Shown: one piece after another, positions 37,101-48,271 of the stretch | Layout of the letters: the number at the start of each line of letters is the position of its first letter | How positions within the stretch are numbered: the stretch's first letter is position 1 | Assembly (NCBI GenBank): GCA_005784505.1 | Contig: VCAZ01000001.1 | Span: 10,039,097-10,103,096 of the forward strand | Direction: 5' to 3' | Origin: Bagarius yarrelli | Lineage: Eukaryota; Chordata; Actinopteri; Siluriformes; Sisoridae | Length of the DNA: 64,000 nucleotides | Position numbers and translations under genes: made by a program | Notes under the pieces: model-generated | Told to the model about the DNA's origin: nothing | Seen by the model: only the letters and a program-made list of their open reading frames with translations | Database searches by the model: none

Positions 37101-40100
37101 TCACCTACGCTAATATTGATGGGAGATAAAATGTGCAGCTGATGGATACACACGTTCTTGTTCTACAGCATCACAACATTCGCTGATTATGTGTCGGAAC
37201 TTGGACATCCGTACATCTGGGTGCAAAAACTTGGAGGATTACAATTTTCCGTTGACACACCTCAGGTATGAGTGTGTTCTTAAACTATTTTCATGCTTGA
37301 TTAAAAAATTGGGGTGTCTGTATCCTGTATTGCACTCTAACAGTGCACTTTGATAGGAACAAATGTACACCTGCTTATTCATGCAGAGATCAATCAATCC
37401 TGCAAGTGTAAAAGGGGAAAAAAATCGTCACTTCCCTATAACCGTGGCAAAATGTCAAAAGGAAAAATAGAAGTTGCTGTGATGGGAGAAGCCACTGCTT
37501 CTTATTTATGTATAATAAATTACTTTAGAACACGTACGCGGAACAGTGAACGCAGTCATGTTGGCTTGTTTTTTTTTGAAGGCAGGAGACTGCTCTTTGG
37601 AAATGTAGCTGGTCAAGACACTTTTAGTGGTACCACCGTACCGTGCCACTTTGGTGTCAGACTTTGCCGAAGGTGGTTTGAAATGACCAAAATAACACTT
37701 TAGATGTATATGACCGCTTTACTGGTTAGTCCATTAATGTCAAAAATCACATGACTTGATGCACTTTTTTTTTTTTTTAAATTTATTTCCATCATAGTTT
37801 ATGCTCATTTCTTTTTCTAACCTTATAGAAAGAGAAAGTTGTGCTTAGAATTTTTTTGTGTAGAGTATAGAGAACGGCCAGAAAAAGCCCCTTCAGCAAA
37901 TGAAAGACCCTTCAGCAAATATCTTTAAGCAGAAAAAGAATAACCTGATGAGTTTGAGCAAACGTAATGTGTACTGAGAAGAAAAACGAGACCAACCAGC
38001 CAACTGTACCATATCAAGCTACCTATCAGCCAAGAACAGTAATCTCAGACTGTAACCATTGTAAAAAAAAGAATTTTATTTAATTCTGTCTAGTTTTGAT
38101 AAACTTGTGCCAATAATAGCCTCAGTTTCCTGTTGTCTGCCAACAGGAATGGAAAGTGTGTTCATCTGGGGTTGTAGGTCTACACTTCATGTTCATTGTG
38201 TAATGCATGGTTTACTTATTTGTCAAAAGCATAATTTTGGATTCAGGATAAAATGCTGTCATATTCTGTAAAAATTCTATGCTACAGAGTGTGTAGTAAT
38301 GAGCGATGTACCTGACTGTAACTGACCCTTTGCAGGTGGAAGGAGTGCGTAGCTCTCTCAGTGCCAGTCACATGGAGAGCTCCATCAAGCTGCTGAGAGG
38401 ACGTCTGCTGTCTCGTCTGGCTTTACACAAACAGTTCAGCTCTCTAGGTTCACACTCCTTTATTGTGTTTAAGAAGTCTGGTTATGAGAATTTAGTTATA
38501 AAAAAAACCCTGTTAATTTGTAAACAAAGCCGTTTTAATAGAAGTATAAAACTACAGCTAATCCTAGATCCTAAACTAGTTTAATTAAATCTTTCAACAC
38601 TGAAGCAATACAGCAAATGGGATTCTTGTCACATCACTTAGGCTTCCTCTAATGTTAATTTGGTGTCAGTGGTTCTCAACCTATTATATAAGTCCAGTTA
38701 ATACAGCTTAATGGCCCCTTTATGCCCACATCCCATGCACACAAAATGGATCATTTCTGTTTTGAAGGCCAGCATTTAATCAGACCCCCATTTGTTATAA
38801 GTGACCCTTATTTCATTATTATAATAAAAACATCTTTAAAAACAAAGAAATTAAACTGCAGATTAGCATAAATAGTCTATACAATGTACACATCTTTGGT
38901 TAGTAAACAAATTAGTGATAGCCCTATGTCTGTTAATTTGCCATTTAGAACAAAAAATGATCCATGTTATATTAACAACATTATTAATAGCTGATTATTA
39001 ATAGGGGGTGTGGGTGGGGGGGTTGACTTAAAAAAATTCACATAAAACTGTGAAAACTGCTCACACACCTGTTTCTTTAGCACTGATAAAAGCCAAATTT
39101 CCAATGCCGCTGTCGTTGTCTAAACGGCCACTGGGGGCGCTACTGCCCGCGTTGTGACTCAGTTACATTTACCAATTCTACCGTCTGAAGTGTAAGAAAA
39201 TAGGTTAAATTGACAAATTAGCTATTTAGTGTAGTATTTTTGCTCAGTGCAGATTATATGAATTTTTTAACTCTGTGTTTGAAGGCAGTTTGTTCTGTTG
39301 ATGTTTCTTGTTACAGAGCACAACATAGTGCCTGTCTCCACTGAGTGCCAGCATCTTTTTCCAGCCAAAGTGGTCTCTCGTCTGGCTCGCTGGACTATGA
39401 TGAGTTACCAGGATTTCTTGGTATGTCTGGTTCGTCATTAGTTGCTGCTCAAAAGATGGGGAAAAAAATTGCAATGGAACTCATTCTCTTAACTGTATTA
39501 TACTTTTGTTCTAATGATGTTAACGCAGAATATTATGTTTTAAGAGTAATTTAAACAACTTTATACACTGTGGCCAAGAAATTGCATCCATGTTTGTGTG
39601 TGTTTAGGAGTTGGGCTTTGTGCAGCATGTGGTAAAGGCTGGACTGGTGCGAGAGACTGACCTGTTCTTCATGGCAACTGTGGAAAGGGGAACAGGTGTG
39701 TAGAAATGATAGTAAATACTATTCACTTATACACTAAATAAAAAAAATAAACACAAGCTTGTGTGGATTTGTTTACTGACACATTTGTGGCTCTCAGCTC
39801 GTCTCCAGGCTGCAGTGGTGTTAAATCCTCGCTATCCAAAGATCAGCCCTCTCTTCTCTCTCTCACTGCTCTGGAAAGGAGAGTGCAGTGGCCGCACAGA
39901 TGATAACCTACGGGTACGAACAGTATTGGTGTGCTGTAATACTTCAAGCAGAAAAGCTATTTTGATTCAGAAAGTCTTTTGATCATTGACTACTAAACTA
40001 ATTAACTAATAAATAAATGCGTTACTAATAAGCTTCAGAATCGTAAGTGCTCATGTAGACAAAATAAGACACACAAGCTAACTGAATGTGATGCTATTTT

Positions 40101-40718
40101 TGTAAATGGCTGTTACTGGTTGACTGTTTAAACCTGTACATTTGCACTATATTGTGTATATATACAAAGGACTATCAAGAAGGTTGGAGACACGCCAACA
40201 GAAGACATCAGAAGGCTCCACGCACAGTTACAGAGAGTGTTGCGTGGCGCCGTGTGATGTCTTCTGTTGGCGTGTCTTGAAAGTGTGTTAATAGTCTCTC
40301 GAATTTCAGCATTTCTATTCGGGGTTTTTTTTCGGACAGGCAATAGAGAGCGAGGTGAATGTGTTTAGTTCTGAACTTCAGGGACCCAAACCAGGCCTGC
40401 AGCTTCTGACCAACCAGATCCAGCGTCTGTGTGTGTGTCTGGATGTGTATCTGGAGACTGAAAGCCAAGTGAGTGATGGTTCAGAGGGTCCTAGAGAATT
40501 CCCACGGGAGAAGATGTGCTTACGTTATGCCAGGTAAAAAACATGCACTGCTGAGATCCTGTACTAAAGGAATCACCAGTTGTTTATTTTCAGATCATGT
40601 TTCTGACTTATTTTTGCTCATTTGTGCTACCGACAAAACTTTTTTGACTTTCAGGGGACCTAATCGTCTGAAGCCGTTCAAGTACAACTACCCTCAGGGC
40701 TTTTTCAGTCATCGTTAA
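31147..40718 (+). CDS. thoc5: THOC5, THO complex subunit 5
   Basis: THOC5 is a subunit of THO/TREX, the nuclear complex that couples transcription and processing to mRNA export. The 19 coding exons are 31147-31242, 32892-33035, 33136-33249, 33351-33448, 33527-33673, 35211-35325, 35432-35564, 35958-36035, 36273-36316, 36491-36590, 36698-36806, 36950-37051, 37169-37265, 38336-38447, 39317-39420, 39608-39695, 39798-39913, 40340-40533 and 40655-40718. Phases sum to 684 aa, against 683 in human. Visible features: a basic N-terminal nuclear signal (FKKRKTKVIR), a helical/coiled region in exons 2-6 (EVRTYNEEVELETRDPEQDY), an acidic ESDSEAEEE patch in exon 9 followed by KRRRG, and a conserved C-terminus ending in NYPQGFFSHR. 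All introns are GT-AG. A poly(A) signal follows at 40811. Its introns contain a tmem219-derived fragment (intron 1), a long dispersed repeat (intron 5) and a perfect hairpin (intron 17). Confidence 0.97.
31541..32041. repeat. Direct repeat pair flanking an inserted tmem219 fragment
   Basis: Bases 31541-31657 and 31921-32041 are diverged direct copies (both contain 'ccccctttttggct', 'cctattgacaat' and 'atagtattttt'). The interval between them is the tmem219-derived fragment. The layout looks like insertion plus duplication of a local segment inside thoc5 intron 1. Confidence 0.75.
31659..31908 (-). pseudogene. Partial duplicate of tmem219 exons 1-2 and intron 1
   Basis: This segment matches 28629-28888 on the same strand: part of exon 2 (ggggagtttatatccggctt), the CA-rich intron 1, and the end of exon 1 (gttcttgatgtcatggtttt). 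About 35 bases of exon 2 are deleted ('tgtttaactggg' onward is missing) and the intron has gained about 28 bases. The reading frame is therefore broken. Because the intron is kept, the copy arose at DNA level, not through mRNA. It lies antisense in thoc5 intron 1, about 3 kb from the source. Confidence 0.85.
32742..32825 (+). mobile_element. Short Tc1-type repeat fragment in thoc5 intron 1
   Basis: 'cagagccacgactatgacttaac' and 'acacctttgcgataatctggaac' resemble the block at 17848-17960. The fragment is short and diverged. Confidence 0.4.
34240..34990 (+). repeat. Dispersed teleost repeat, longest copy, in thoc5 intron 5
   Basis: It begins 'caagtcgcctttatttataaagcgctttt' and continues through 'aaagcagctttacagaaata', 'ccttgggagaaaccaggctcag' and 'gaaaaggatctgccgcctgc'. 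This block order is familiar from many fish genomes. I see no coding capacity and do not know the superfamily. Confidence 0.7.
37266..38335. other. thoc5 intron 13, includes repeat fragment
   Basis: No exon is needed here, since phase and protein run continuously across it. Bases 38085-38205 ('cagtttcctgttgtctgccaacaggaatgg') resemble a common fish repeat. The open frame at 37350-37703 has no recognisable motif and I do not call it a gene. Confidence 0.5.
40188..40277. repeat. Perfect 23-bp inverted repeat (hairpin) in thoc5 intron 17
   Basis: Arms 40188-40210 and 40255-40277 are exact reverse complements over 23 bases (first arm starts agacacgccaac). The 44-base loop contains a second 7-bp pair, ccacgca at 40218-40224 with tgcgtgg at 40241-40247. 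It ends 62 bases before exon 18. It may be a MITE core or an RNA structure near the acceptor. Confidence 0.9.
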
Positions 40719-40810
40719 TCCTGTCTGTTTTTTCTTTATTTTATTTGCCCTTTTATGACATTTTCAAGTGTTTGATTCTTTATCATAATGTTTCATCATG
40801 TAGAATAAGA

Positions 40811-40816
40811 AATAAA
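40811..40816 (+). terminator. thoc5: thoc5 polyadenylation signal AATAAA
   Basis: A canonical AATAAA lies 93 bases after the stop codon, followed by a T/GT-rich stretch including the (TG)n at 40857-40884, which could serve as the downstream element. Confidence 0.75.
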
Positions 40817-40851
40817 ACACTTTGTAATACTTTGTGTTTCCATTGTGTATT

Positions 40852-40856
<5 letters not shown>

Positions 40857-40884
<28 letters not shown>
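40857..40884. repeat. (TG)n microsatellite
   Basis: About 14 TG units lie just downstream of the thoc5 poly(A) signal. Confidence 0.95.
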
Positions 40885-40886
<2 letters not shown>

Positions 40887-41504
40887 GGGCTTAATAATTT
40901 GAATAATAAATCAAGTCCAGCTGGTTTAGTAATGGGGTGGTGGGAGGGAAGGTTCTTTTATAGGTTAATTCTCTTCCTATCATATAATTTTTTTATAAGC
41001 ATTAAAGGTCTTAGACTATTAAGTTAAAGGAGGCTTTTTGTTGTCTTGCAGATTTTCTTGGCATTAATAATATCCAGAAATTATTAATTTTATTTACCCA
41101 GTCAATCAGTATATTCAATAAATATCCTTCTTACATTTATTTTTAAAATGTGGGGTTTTTTTTTGCCATTTGGACAATAGCACAAATACAATTAAAGACC
41201 TTTTGCCATGTTGTATTTGTGCTTATTTACTGTGATATTAAGTTTTTGTTTCTGAAATTTTAGAAATTGATATTAATATGGAAGCCAAAGATAGTTTAGT
41301 TTTTTATGACAAGCTTTTATAATTCATTTATAATTTTGGGCAAAATACCATATTCACAAATGTCGATGGTCCAAAAAGGCACCTAAGTCTTGCACAATTT
41401 AAGATAGAAGGTTTTTTTTAAAGTATTCATTAAGAAGTTAAGACTAACAAAACACACAAAAGCATAAAGTTACCTAGCAGGTTCCTAATAAAGCTGTGAC
41501 AGGG

Positions 41505-41684
41505 CTGATTCTGATTGGCTGAGCGCTCGGGGGCGGGATAAAGTCTCGTAGTCACCCTGGCTGTTTGACTAGCTGGTCAGACAGGAGCACCTCATAGAGA
41601 CTATCACTGATATGTTAAAGTGTTTATACTGTTCCATTGTTCTGCAGAACCATTAAATAATAATCGCAGCATATAGAAACGTAG
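41505..41684 (+). promoter_or_regulatory. chid1: chid1 promoter and noncoding first exon
   Basis: An inverted CCAAT box (ATTGG, 41514-41518) is followed by a GC box (gggggcgggat, about 41529-41539). A plausible first exon ends with a strong donor, ACGTAG|GTAAGT, at 41684. The first coding exon then opens at the acceptor ending at 42633. The region 40885-41500 to its left shows no gene. Confidence 0.55.
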
Positions 41685-42124
41685 GTAAGTTAAAACTCTT
41701 TTTCTTTAATTTTGCTGCTTATAGCAAGAAAAATTTCTCATTGTTAGCTAAATCAAAGCTTCTTTGCTATGTCTGTTTGACAAGCAGGGCAGTATTCCAA
41801 ATGCATCGACACTATGTGTGTAGGTGAACTACTTAAAGCGGGACACAATGAATCCTAATCACTATGTAGTGTACTAGGTGTTTACAGAAAGAGCTATTTG
41901 GGATGCAGCCATTTTCCCTGGACTGTGTTGTAGCTTACTAACTAAAGCTGTCAGAATCGAGTTCAGTCGCAGAGTTACCTCGGAATAATAAAAATGAAAA
42001 AGCCAAAATGTTAGTATGTTTTACTTTATATATTTAAGTGATTTTGTGAAAATTGCTGCTTCATAAAACGTTAATGCTGAATGTAGAAATAAGGAGTGTA
42101 TTAATAAATGTTTGCATTTACAGC

Positions 42125-42270
42125 GTTTCGACTTACATTTATACAACTAAGCAATTGAGGGGTTAAGAGCCTCGCTCAGGGGCCCAACAGTGACAGCTTA
42201 GTAGTGCTGGGAATCGAACCCCGGTACTCCAATTAGCAGTCCAACACCTACTACCAGTACACCTTGTTTA
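42125..42270 (-). mobile_element. tRNA-derived SINE, minus orientation, chid1 5' intron
   Basis: Its reverse complement has the SINE head. The B box reads 'gggaatcgaacccc' at 42209-42222 on plus, and 'ggggcccaacagtgacagctta' is the conserved body. It lies next to a plus-oriented copy, giving a tail-out pair. Confidence 0.75.
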
Positions 42271-42279
42271 ATGTAAAAA

Positions 42280-42560
42280 ATGGTAGCTCAGTGATGATGT
42301 TCTGCTGATTGGAAGGCCATGGGTTTAATTCTCAGAACCACCAAACTGACACTGCTGGGCCCCCAAACAAGGCCCTTATTTTATTTGTTGTCTACTAAAA
42401 ATACATGGTGTGACAGGTAGCAAAATGTCTCTTCACGACTGAGCTTCAATTAAAAAAAAATGAATAAAAAGATATAAGTGGAATGGTATGAATGTAATGT
42501 AATGAAGAGAGCAAATGTATAGGAGAGTCTACCAAATGTCCCAAATGTAAATATACATTT
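42280..42560 (+). mobile_element. tRNA-derived SINE, plus orientation, chid1 5' intron
   Basis: The copy reads 'ggtagctcagtgatgatgttctgctgattgg', then 'gggtttaattctcagaaccacc' and 'ctgctgggcccccaaacaaggccctta'. It is diverged, head-adjacent to the minus copy at its left. Confidence 0.65.
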
Positions 42561-42645
42561 TGACTCTTTATAATTATTTTGTTCTAGCTAAACATGTACT
42601 TACACTAAAATGTGGGGTTTTTTCCCTCTTCAGAAGACAAGTGAA

Positions 42646-45600
42646 ATGAGAACTGTTCTACTGTTTCTGTACATCTCTACATCAGTCCCTGTTATTAGAG
42701 GCACACTCTCAAAGACAGACAACAAAAAACACAACAAAGAGCAGGAAGCTGATGTAAGGGTTATTTTTTTGGTACAGGAAGATTAAAAAATTCAATCCCA
42801 ATGTAGTTTAGTCATAGTTGATTTTTCTGTCTTTTTCACTTTCTGTGTTTGTGTGTGTGTTAGACAGCTGTAGCGGAGCAGCCGGTGCAGGAGCGGGGTC
42901 TGGTCGTGACAACTCCCCAGTGGAGAGATGTAGTGAGAGAAGAAAAAAGATATTACCCTCAGACCATATCAACACGTCAGTTTCAGGGGTCGGTGCTGGG
43001 CTACATCACACCGGTAACCTTTCTGTCCTGCATCTTATACCCCGGAAATCAGCGTTAAACTGTATAATGTTTGTGCTGTCATAGAGAAAACAAAGTCTTT
43101 GGTTTTAAATTAGAATAAGAAACGAGTATTTGGGTAATTATACAATTGTGGTTTTTGTTAGTGTGACTGCTGCTAGGATGCTTGTTTAATTTACTCTAAT
43201 TTTAGTTAATTACTCTAATAATATGAAGATGTGTGGCTTATTTCCATTTATGAGACACGATTTTCTCTATTCTTCATCAGAGGAACTTATTTGTATAGTC
43301 TGACAAGAAAAACATGAGTTCAATCAGGCTTGTACTAGAATCATTTTGTACAGTGTGAGATGTTTATTCCTATATTTGTGCATACAGCAAACACATTTCC
43401 TAGAATTCAGATAATTTTAGCTTTTTTATTATATGATTACAATAAACCAATCATAATATTATTGAGCATATTTCTATTCTATTTTCAATTTACACTCTAT
43501 TTCCCAAGCGTAAAACAGCCTAGTTGTATTTAGTGATAGTTTTGCAGTAGGAATTTCTAAAAATCTTTTTTTTTTTTTTTTTTTTTTTTTTTCAGTGAAA
43601 CCAGTTAAACTTGTAATTGCAAGGTCTATTACAATAAAGGGAAAAAATGTAAACATTCTGGTCTAACATGTTCATCAGTATTTTTTAGTGACACTTACTC
43701 GCTCGTCTCCTTGCGGATCTGTAAATTATTGTTTATTTCTTGTCTCCCACAGTGGAACTCACTTGGGTATGACATCGCTAAGCTCTTCGGACCTAAACTG
43801 ACCACTGTATCTCCTGTATGGCTCCAACTCAGACGTGAAGGACCAAAAAGCTTTCACGTCACCGGTCTGCATGACAATGACCAGGGTAGGTGCATCCGGC
43901 ACATAGCCTTGAACAATGTTACTCCACTGTGCTGACTTATAAACATTAAAATAATGTCTTGTAACAGGTTGGGTCAAAGCTGTTAGAAAATCAAACAAAA
44001 AAACTAAAATAGGTGGGTATTTTGTTAAAAAAAAAAAAAAAAGATTTTGCATGTCTTCCAGAATAAACACTGATGTATAAAACGTACCTGTTTTACACTT
44101 TAAACTATTTTGTAGTACCTCGGCTATTATTCGATGGCTGGTCTTATCAGGACTACATGAACGTCCTGGACAGCGAAGATGAGATTGCAGGGATTATGAG
44201 AGAAATAGCTGAGGTGGCAAAGGTACAAAATGTCATTTGTATTGTAGTAATCCATAATTCTTTTTAAGGTCACTAAGTGTAATTCACCATCTGTCTTGGG
44301 GCTGTCCAGAAACACTAGGTTCCTTAGGTTACTATGTTCCAATTGTTTTCCAGATATCCCTGTCCTACTCTCTGCTGACCTGGTTAGAGTGTGTTCAATC
44401 AATCAGAGGGTAAAAGATAGCAAATCACCAGTGCTCTGTCTGAAATCACATACTGAGTATGTCTGAATGCTTAGTATGCAAAATACAGTACACAAAATAT
44501 TCCAAGATGACCTACTACCCCTGCCCGGATTTTAAAGTATACATTCGATGTACACTTTACTATCACATGAGACCGCCTGAGAGACAACTCGTCACACAGT
44601 ATGCGGAATTGGTGGAAAGCGGAGACACGCCACTTTTCAAGTGCTCTGATTAGCTTTACGTACTTAAATAAAATAAATGTGGTTAAATTGTAGTTAATTA
44701 ACATCAACCACATTAACCATTATCCAACTTTTAACTGTGACAGTATGAACATGCCAGTTAAAGTATATAATTTTATTAATTCTACCCCTAATCATACTAC
44801 ACAGAATGTACGTTATTAACAGTCGGGGAATATGTACTTACTCAAATCTAGTAGTATGCATTTTTAGACGGAGCGCAGGTCTTACCCATCTCACTCTCAT
44901 CTGAAAAGTCCTCCAGCTTCTGCTTGAACACACCCAAACTAGGTAATCAGTATTGGGTATTACAGATGCAAGAACATAAAGTTTACCCAGCTGTGTGTCT
45001 GTCTTCTGTGCAGCTGTTTTCTTTATGATGCTTTGTTTTGATCTTATCATCTGTAACCTGTTGTAAAGTCATAGAGACTGCCCATTAAACATGCTAAATC
45101 TTCAGTGCTTTTGTCCGGTGTCCCTCTTCAAACTAGACAACATCTTTTAATGTAATGACTAATGCACCCATCTGCAATAATAGAATCCTGCTAAAGATAC
45201 ATCCAATTTTTTTGGTTTTCTCTGATAATTGTCAACAGTTTGCTTGTTGTTTTTTATTTTAAATTCATTACCGAAAGATCCACCCTATTTGGTTGTCATC
45301 CTTCCTTACCAATGATTAAAAGGATACATTTCGTGATTGAATGTTTTTTTAAAATATTTTCTCATAATGGCACCATTTTGGAATTAATCAGTTTGTTTAT
45401 TATACAAAGACCTTTTATAGCTCCTCTGCATTTGTTATAATGTTTGCCGTCTTTACTGCTTTTGTGGTGGAATTCTCATTAATATGATGTTGCCACTCAT
45501 CCCAAGTTTAATTATTTAAAATTGGCAGATAATTTATCAGTTTTGCTGTTATATTTAGATGGGAAAAAATGACTAATAATAATAAAAATAGAGACAATTC

Positions 45601-46628
45601 TTATATTCTGATGTATTCTGAGTATTTTGTTGATGATGGAAAATGTCATCTTAATTATAGCTTGCAGTATAAAGAGATTTGTCAGTCCCTCGTGCTGTAT
45701 TTTTTGCTCAAAATGATTGTACTTTATTTTTTATTTGCATTACAGGCTGAAGGTTTTGATGGCTATACTCTAGAATTATGGAGTCAGCTGGGAGGAAACA
45801 AGAGAACGTCAGTCTCTTAAGAATGATTGTTGTAATGCATGGCCACTATCCTGCTAAATATATATCTAATGTGCCTCTTGTATGTGATCCAGGGAGTTAA
45901 TTCACTTGGTCACACACCTGTGCAAGTACCTAAAGTCTCGGAAGCTCACCTGCATTCTTGTTATCCCTCCAGCTCTCATTCCTGGGTAACAAACACCTTG
46001 TGATTACTCACAGTGCTATTACTACTGCCTTTTATTGCAATTCTAAATGTGCCTTTTATTACTACTGCCTTTCATTGCAATTTTTATAATTTGGTTTACT
46101 AACAATCACCAAACCTAATACTGAAAGATACCTGATATTTCCCCCTGATATTTAGTTCAAACCAACCGGGCATGTTTGGAAGAGAAGACTTTGAAAAACT
46201 AGCTCCCGTCGTTGACGCGTTCAGTTTGATGACTTACGACTATTCCAGTGCGGGCAGGTTAGACACACTACACAGACAGACAGGCTTTGCAGTGTACTGT
46301 TTGGTTCTTTACGTTAATCTTGGTTAGTAATTAGCAGTTTGTGTTTATCCGGTGGGTCTGACTATGGAAATGGTGGATTTGCACTATGTCTTGGTTTTGT
46401 AGAATAGGTCCTAGTGCACCACTGCCCTGGATGAGAGACTGTGTACTGCAGATCGCACCACAAAGCCAATGGAGACACAAGATCCTGCTGGGTCTCAACC
46501 TGTACGGCCTCGACTTTTCTAACAATGGTGGATCAGAGCCACTGTTGGGGGACAGGTACGAGTTCAGCATAAAAGTAAACAATATCTATAATATTATATC
46601 TGTACATGTGTGAGTGTTTCAAATAATA

Positions 46629-46668
<40 letters not shown>

Positions 46669-47148
46669 TATATATTGTTCTTTTGGTATCTAGGTACATT
46701 GAGCTTCTGAAAGCAGTCAAACCGAAAATTGTTTGGGATGAATATGCAGGGGAACACTATTTTACTTTCAAAAGGTTAAACACACACACAATGTTCACTA
46801 ATACGAGTAAATTGTGTAAAAGGCCGGCACATCACACTAATAGTTTGTTGTAAATCTAAATACAGAAAGAAATCATTTTCCTGCATAACTCTGTGGCCCG
46901 ATACTTTATATTTTTCAGACATTCAATGAAGCATACGGTTTATTATCCAACTCTAATGGTAGGTACTTCTGTGTTTAAAAGCAGATCTTACATCTTACAT
47001 GGTTTTAACATAAGCTTAGTTACATGTATGCTTTTTTCTCTCTGCTCAGTCCCTCCAGCTACGCATTGAACTGGCAACCGAACTGGGCACAGGAATTGCT
47101 TTATGGGAACTTGGCCAAGGCTTGGATTATTTTTATGACCTCTTGTAA
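42646..47148 (+). CDS. chid1: CHID1, chitinase domain-containing protein 1 (stabilin-1-interacting chitinase-like)
   Basis: CHID1 is a secreted/lysosomal GH18-fold protein, lectin-like and not chitinolytic. The 12 coding exons are 42646-42753, 42864-43013, 43753-43885, 43968-44012, 44116-44222, 45746-45807, 45893-45985, 46156-46257, 46403-46555, 46694-46774, 46919-46958 and 47050-47148, giving 390 aa against 393 in human. Residues 1-19 (MRTVLLFLYISTSVPVIRG) form a signal peptide. The GH18 barrel follows from GYITPWNSLGYD. The position of the GH18 catalytic motif reads DGYTLELW (45758-45781), without the acidic ladder and with Trp where the catalytic Glu would be, so hydrolysis is not expected. 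This is normal for the family. Other hallmarks are LMTYDYS and the C-terminal WELGQGLDYFYDLL. Signals follow at 47266 (AATAAA). Confidence 0.97.
43566..43592. repeat. Poly(T) tract in chid1 intron 2
   Basis: An uninterrupted run of 27 T. No SINE head is attached that I could see. Confidence 0.95.
44420..44690. repeat. Unclassified dispersed repeat in chid1 intron 5, copy A
   Basis: Blocks 'ttttaaagtatacattcgatgtacac', 'cacatgag' and 'ttcaagtgctctgattagctttacgtactt' recur in diverged form at 52755-52900. No coding capacity is evident. A nonautonomous DNA transposon is likely, but no family is named. Confidence 0.55.
46625..46666. repeat. (TA)n microsatellite in chid1 intron 9
   Basis: A tract of alternating TA/AT with few interruptions, between exons 9 and 10. 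Confidence 0.9.
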
Positions 47149-47265
47149 ATTGGACTGAGGCACATGTACACCAAAGTGTTTTAATCCCTCTGCGTTACGG
47201 TACATTGTTATATGTAACAATGCCACTACTGGGCATGCCTGTAAAATCATTTTTTACTACAGATA

Positions 47266-47271
47266 AATAAA
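47266..47271 (+). terminator. chid1: chid1 polyadenylation signal AATAAA
   Basis: AATAAA lies 118 bases after the stop codon. gatd1 converges from the other strand and ends about 1 kb further on. Confidence 0.7.
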
Positions 47272-47814
47272 TGGTGAAAAAGCTCGTACACCAGTGACAT
47301 TTTATTCAGATTATTTTTTTTAAGTATCATTTCATTTGGTGACTATATAGAAAATCAAGGCTTCATTGTAGGCTTTATTAATATTCTTTAATTATAGGCA
47401 TAGAACAATACTGTAATTGGTGCAGTTTTATTAATCTCACATTTTGTGATAATTGTAGCTGAAAGCAGGACAGGATTACACAGATACAGGATTTACACTC
47501 AGAACATGTCAAGCAGCAGTTGTCAACTTTTTACAGTAACACTCTTAGTGGTGTTCATGATGCTTTAATGGATGAGATATTGACTTCTTTATGTTCTAAC
47601 ACTTCTTTTAACATGGGGCAGTATCCATGCCAACACAGACATCAAGAAACAGGAAGTTGTCAAACAATTATAGGCAAAAAAACAAGGTGCTGTTAACTCA
47701 CTATTATGACATACTGTACGAACTGGTGATTTTTTTTTGTAGTATTTAAACAAAATATTAAGTTGTACTGTAATGTGTACTGCTTCATACTGACCCCAGG
47801 CTACAGTACAAAAG

Positions 47815-48000
47815 GGGGAAGTGGTGGCTCATAGTTAAGGTGTTGGCCTACCAACCCGAAGATTGTGGGTTTGAGTCCCACCTCCAACAAGCCATCACCG
47901 CTGGGCCCCTGAGCAAGGCCCTTAATCCCCAATTGCTCAGAAGTATGAGATGAGATACATGCAAGTCACTCTGGATAAGAGCGTCTGCCAAATGCAATTC
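47815..48000 (+). mobile_element. tRNA-derived SINE between chid1 and gatd1
   Basis: This is a well-preserved copy: 'gtggtggctcatagttaagg', B box 'gggtttgagtccc' (47867-47879), 'gctgggcccctgagcaaggcccttaa', and a tail 'cactctggataagagcgtctgcc'. The rest of the convergent intergenic region 47272-48271 shows no gene. Confidence 0.8.
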
Positions 48001-48271
48001 CTGTGCAACTCTAACTCTGCATTGCTTTGAGGTAACGTTTACATGACTTAATCTGTAATTGGTAAACTACTACTGTTTTTGTAGCCTTTTAATTTTAAGT
48101 CTACAAATCTTTTTTTTTTTTTTTTTAAATATGACTTGTTAATTATCCAGAAAGTTGCCAGAATCTTTAAGTAGCTCCAGCGTAGATCAGATTAAGACCA
48201 TGTGTTAAATCACACTGCTTTACAAAACAGAAATGTTTAACTTGAGGTTCACTTGAGCAGGAGAGAGATTT

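Noticed and set aside
37350..37703. Open frame of about 117 codons in thoc5 intron 13
   Set aside because: No similarity that I recognise, no splice-site logic, and THOC5 is complete without it.
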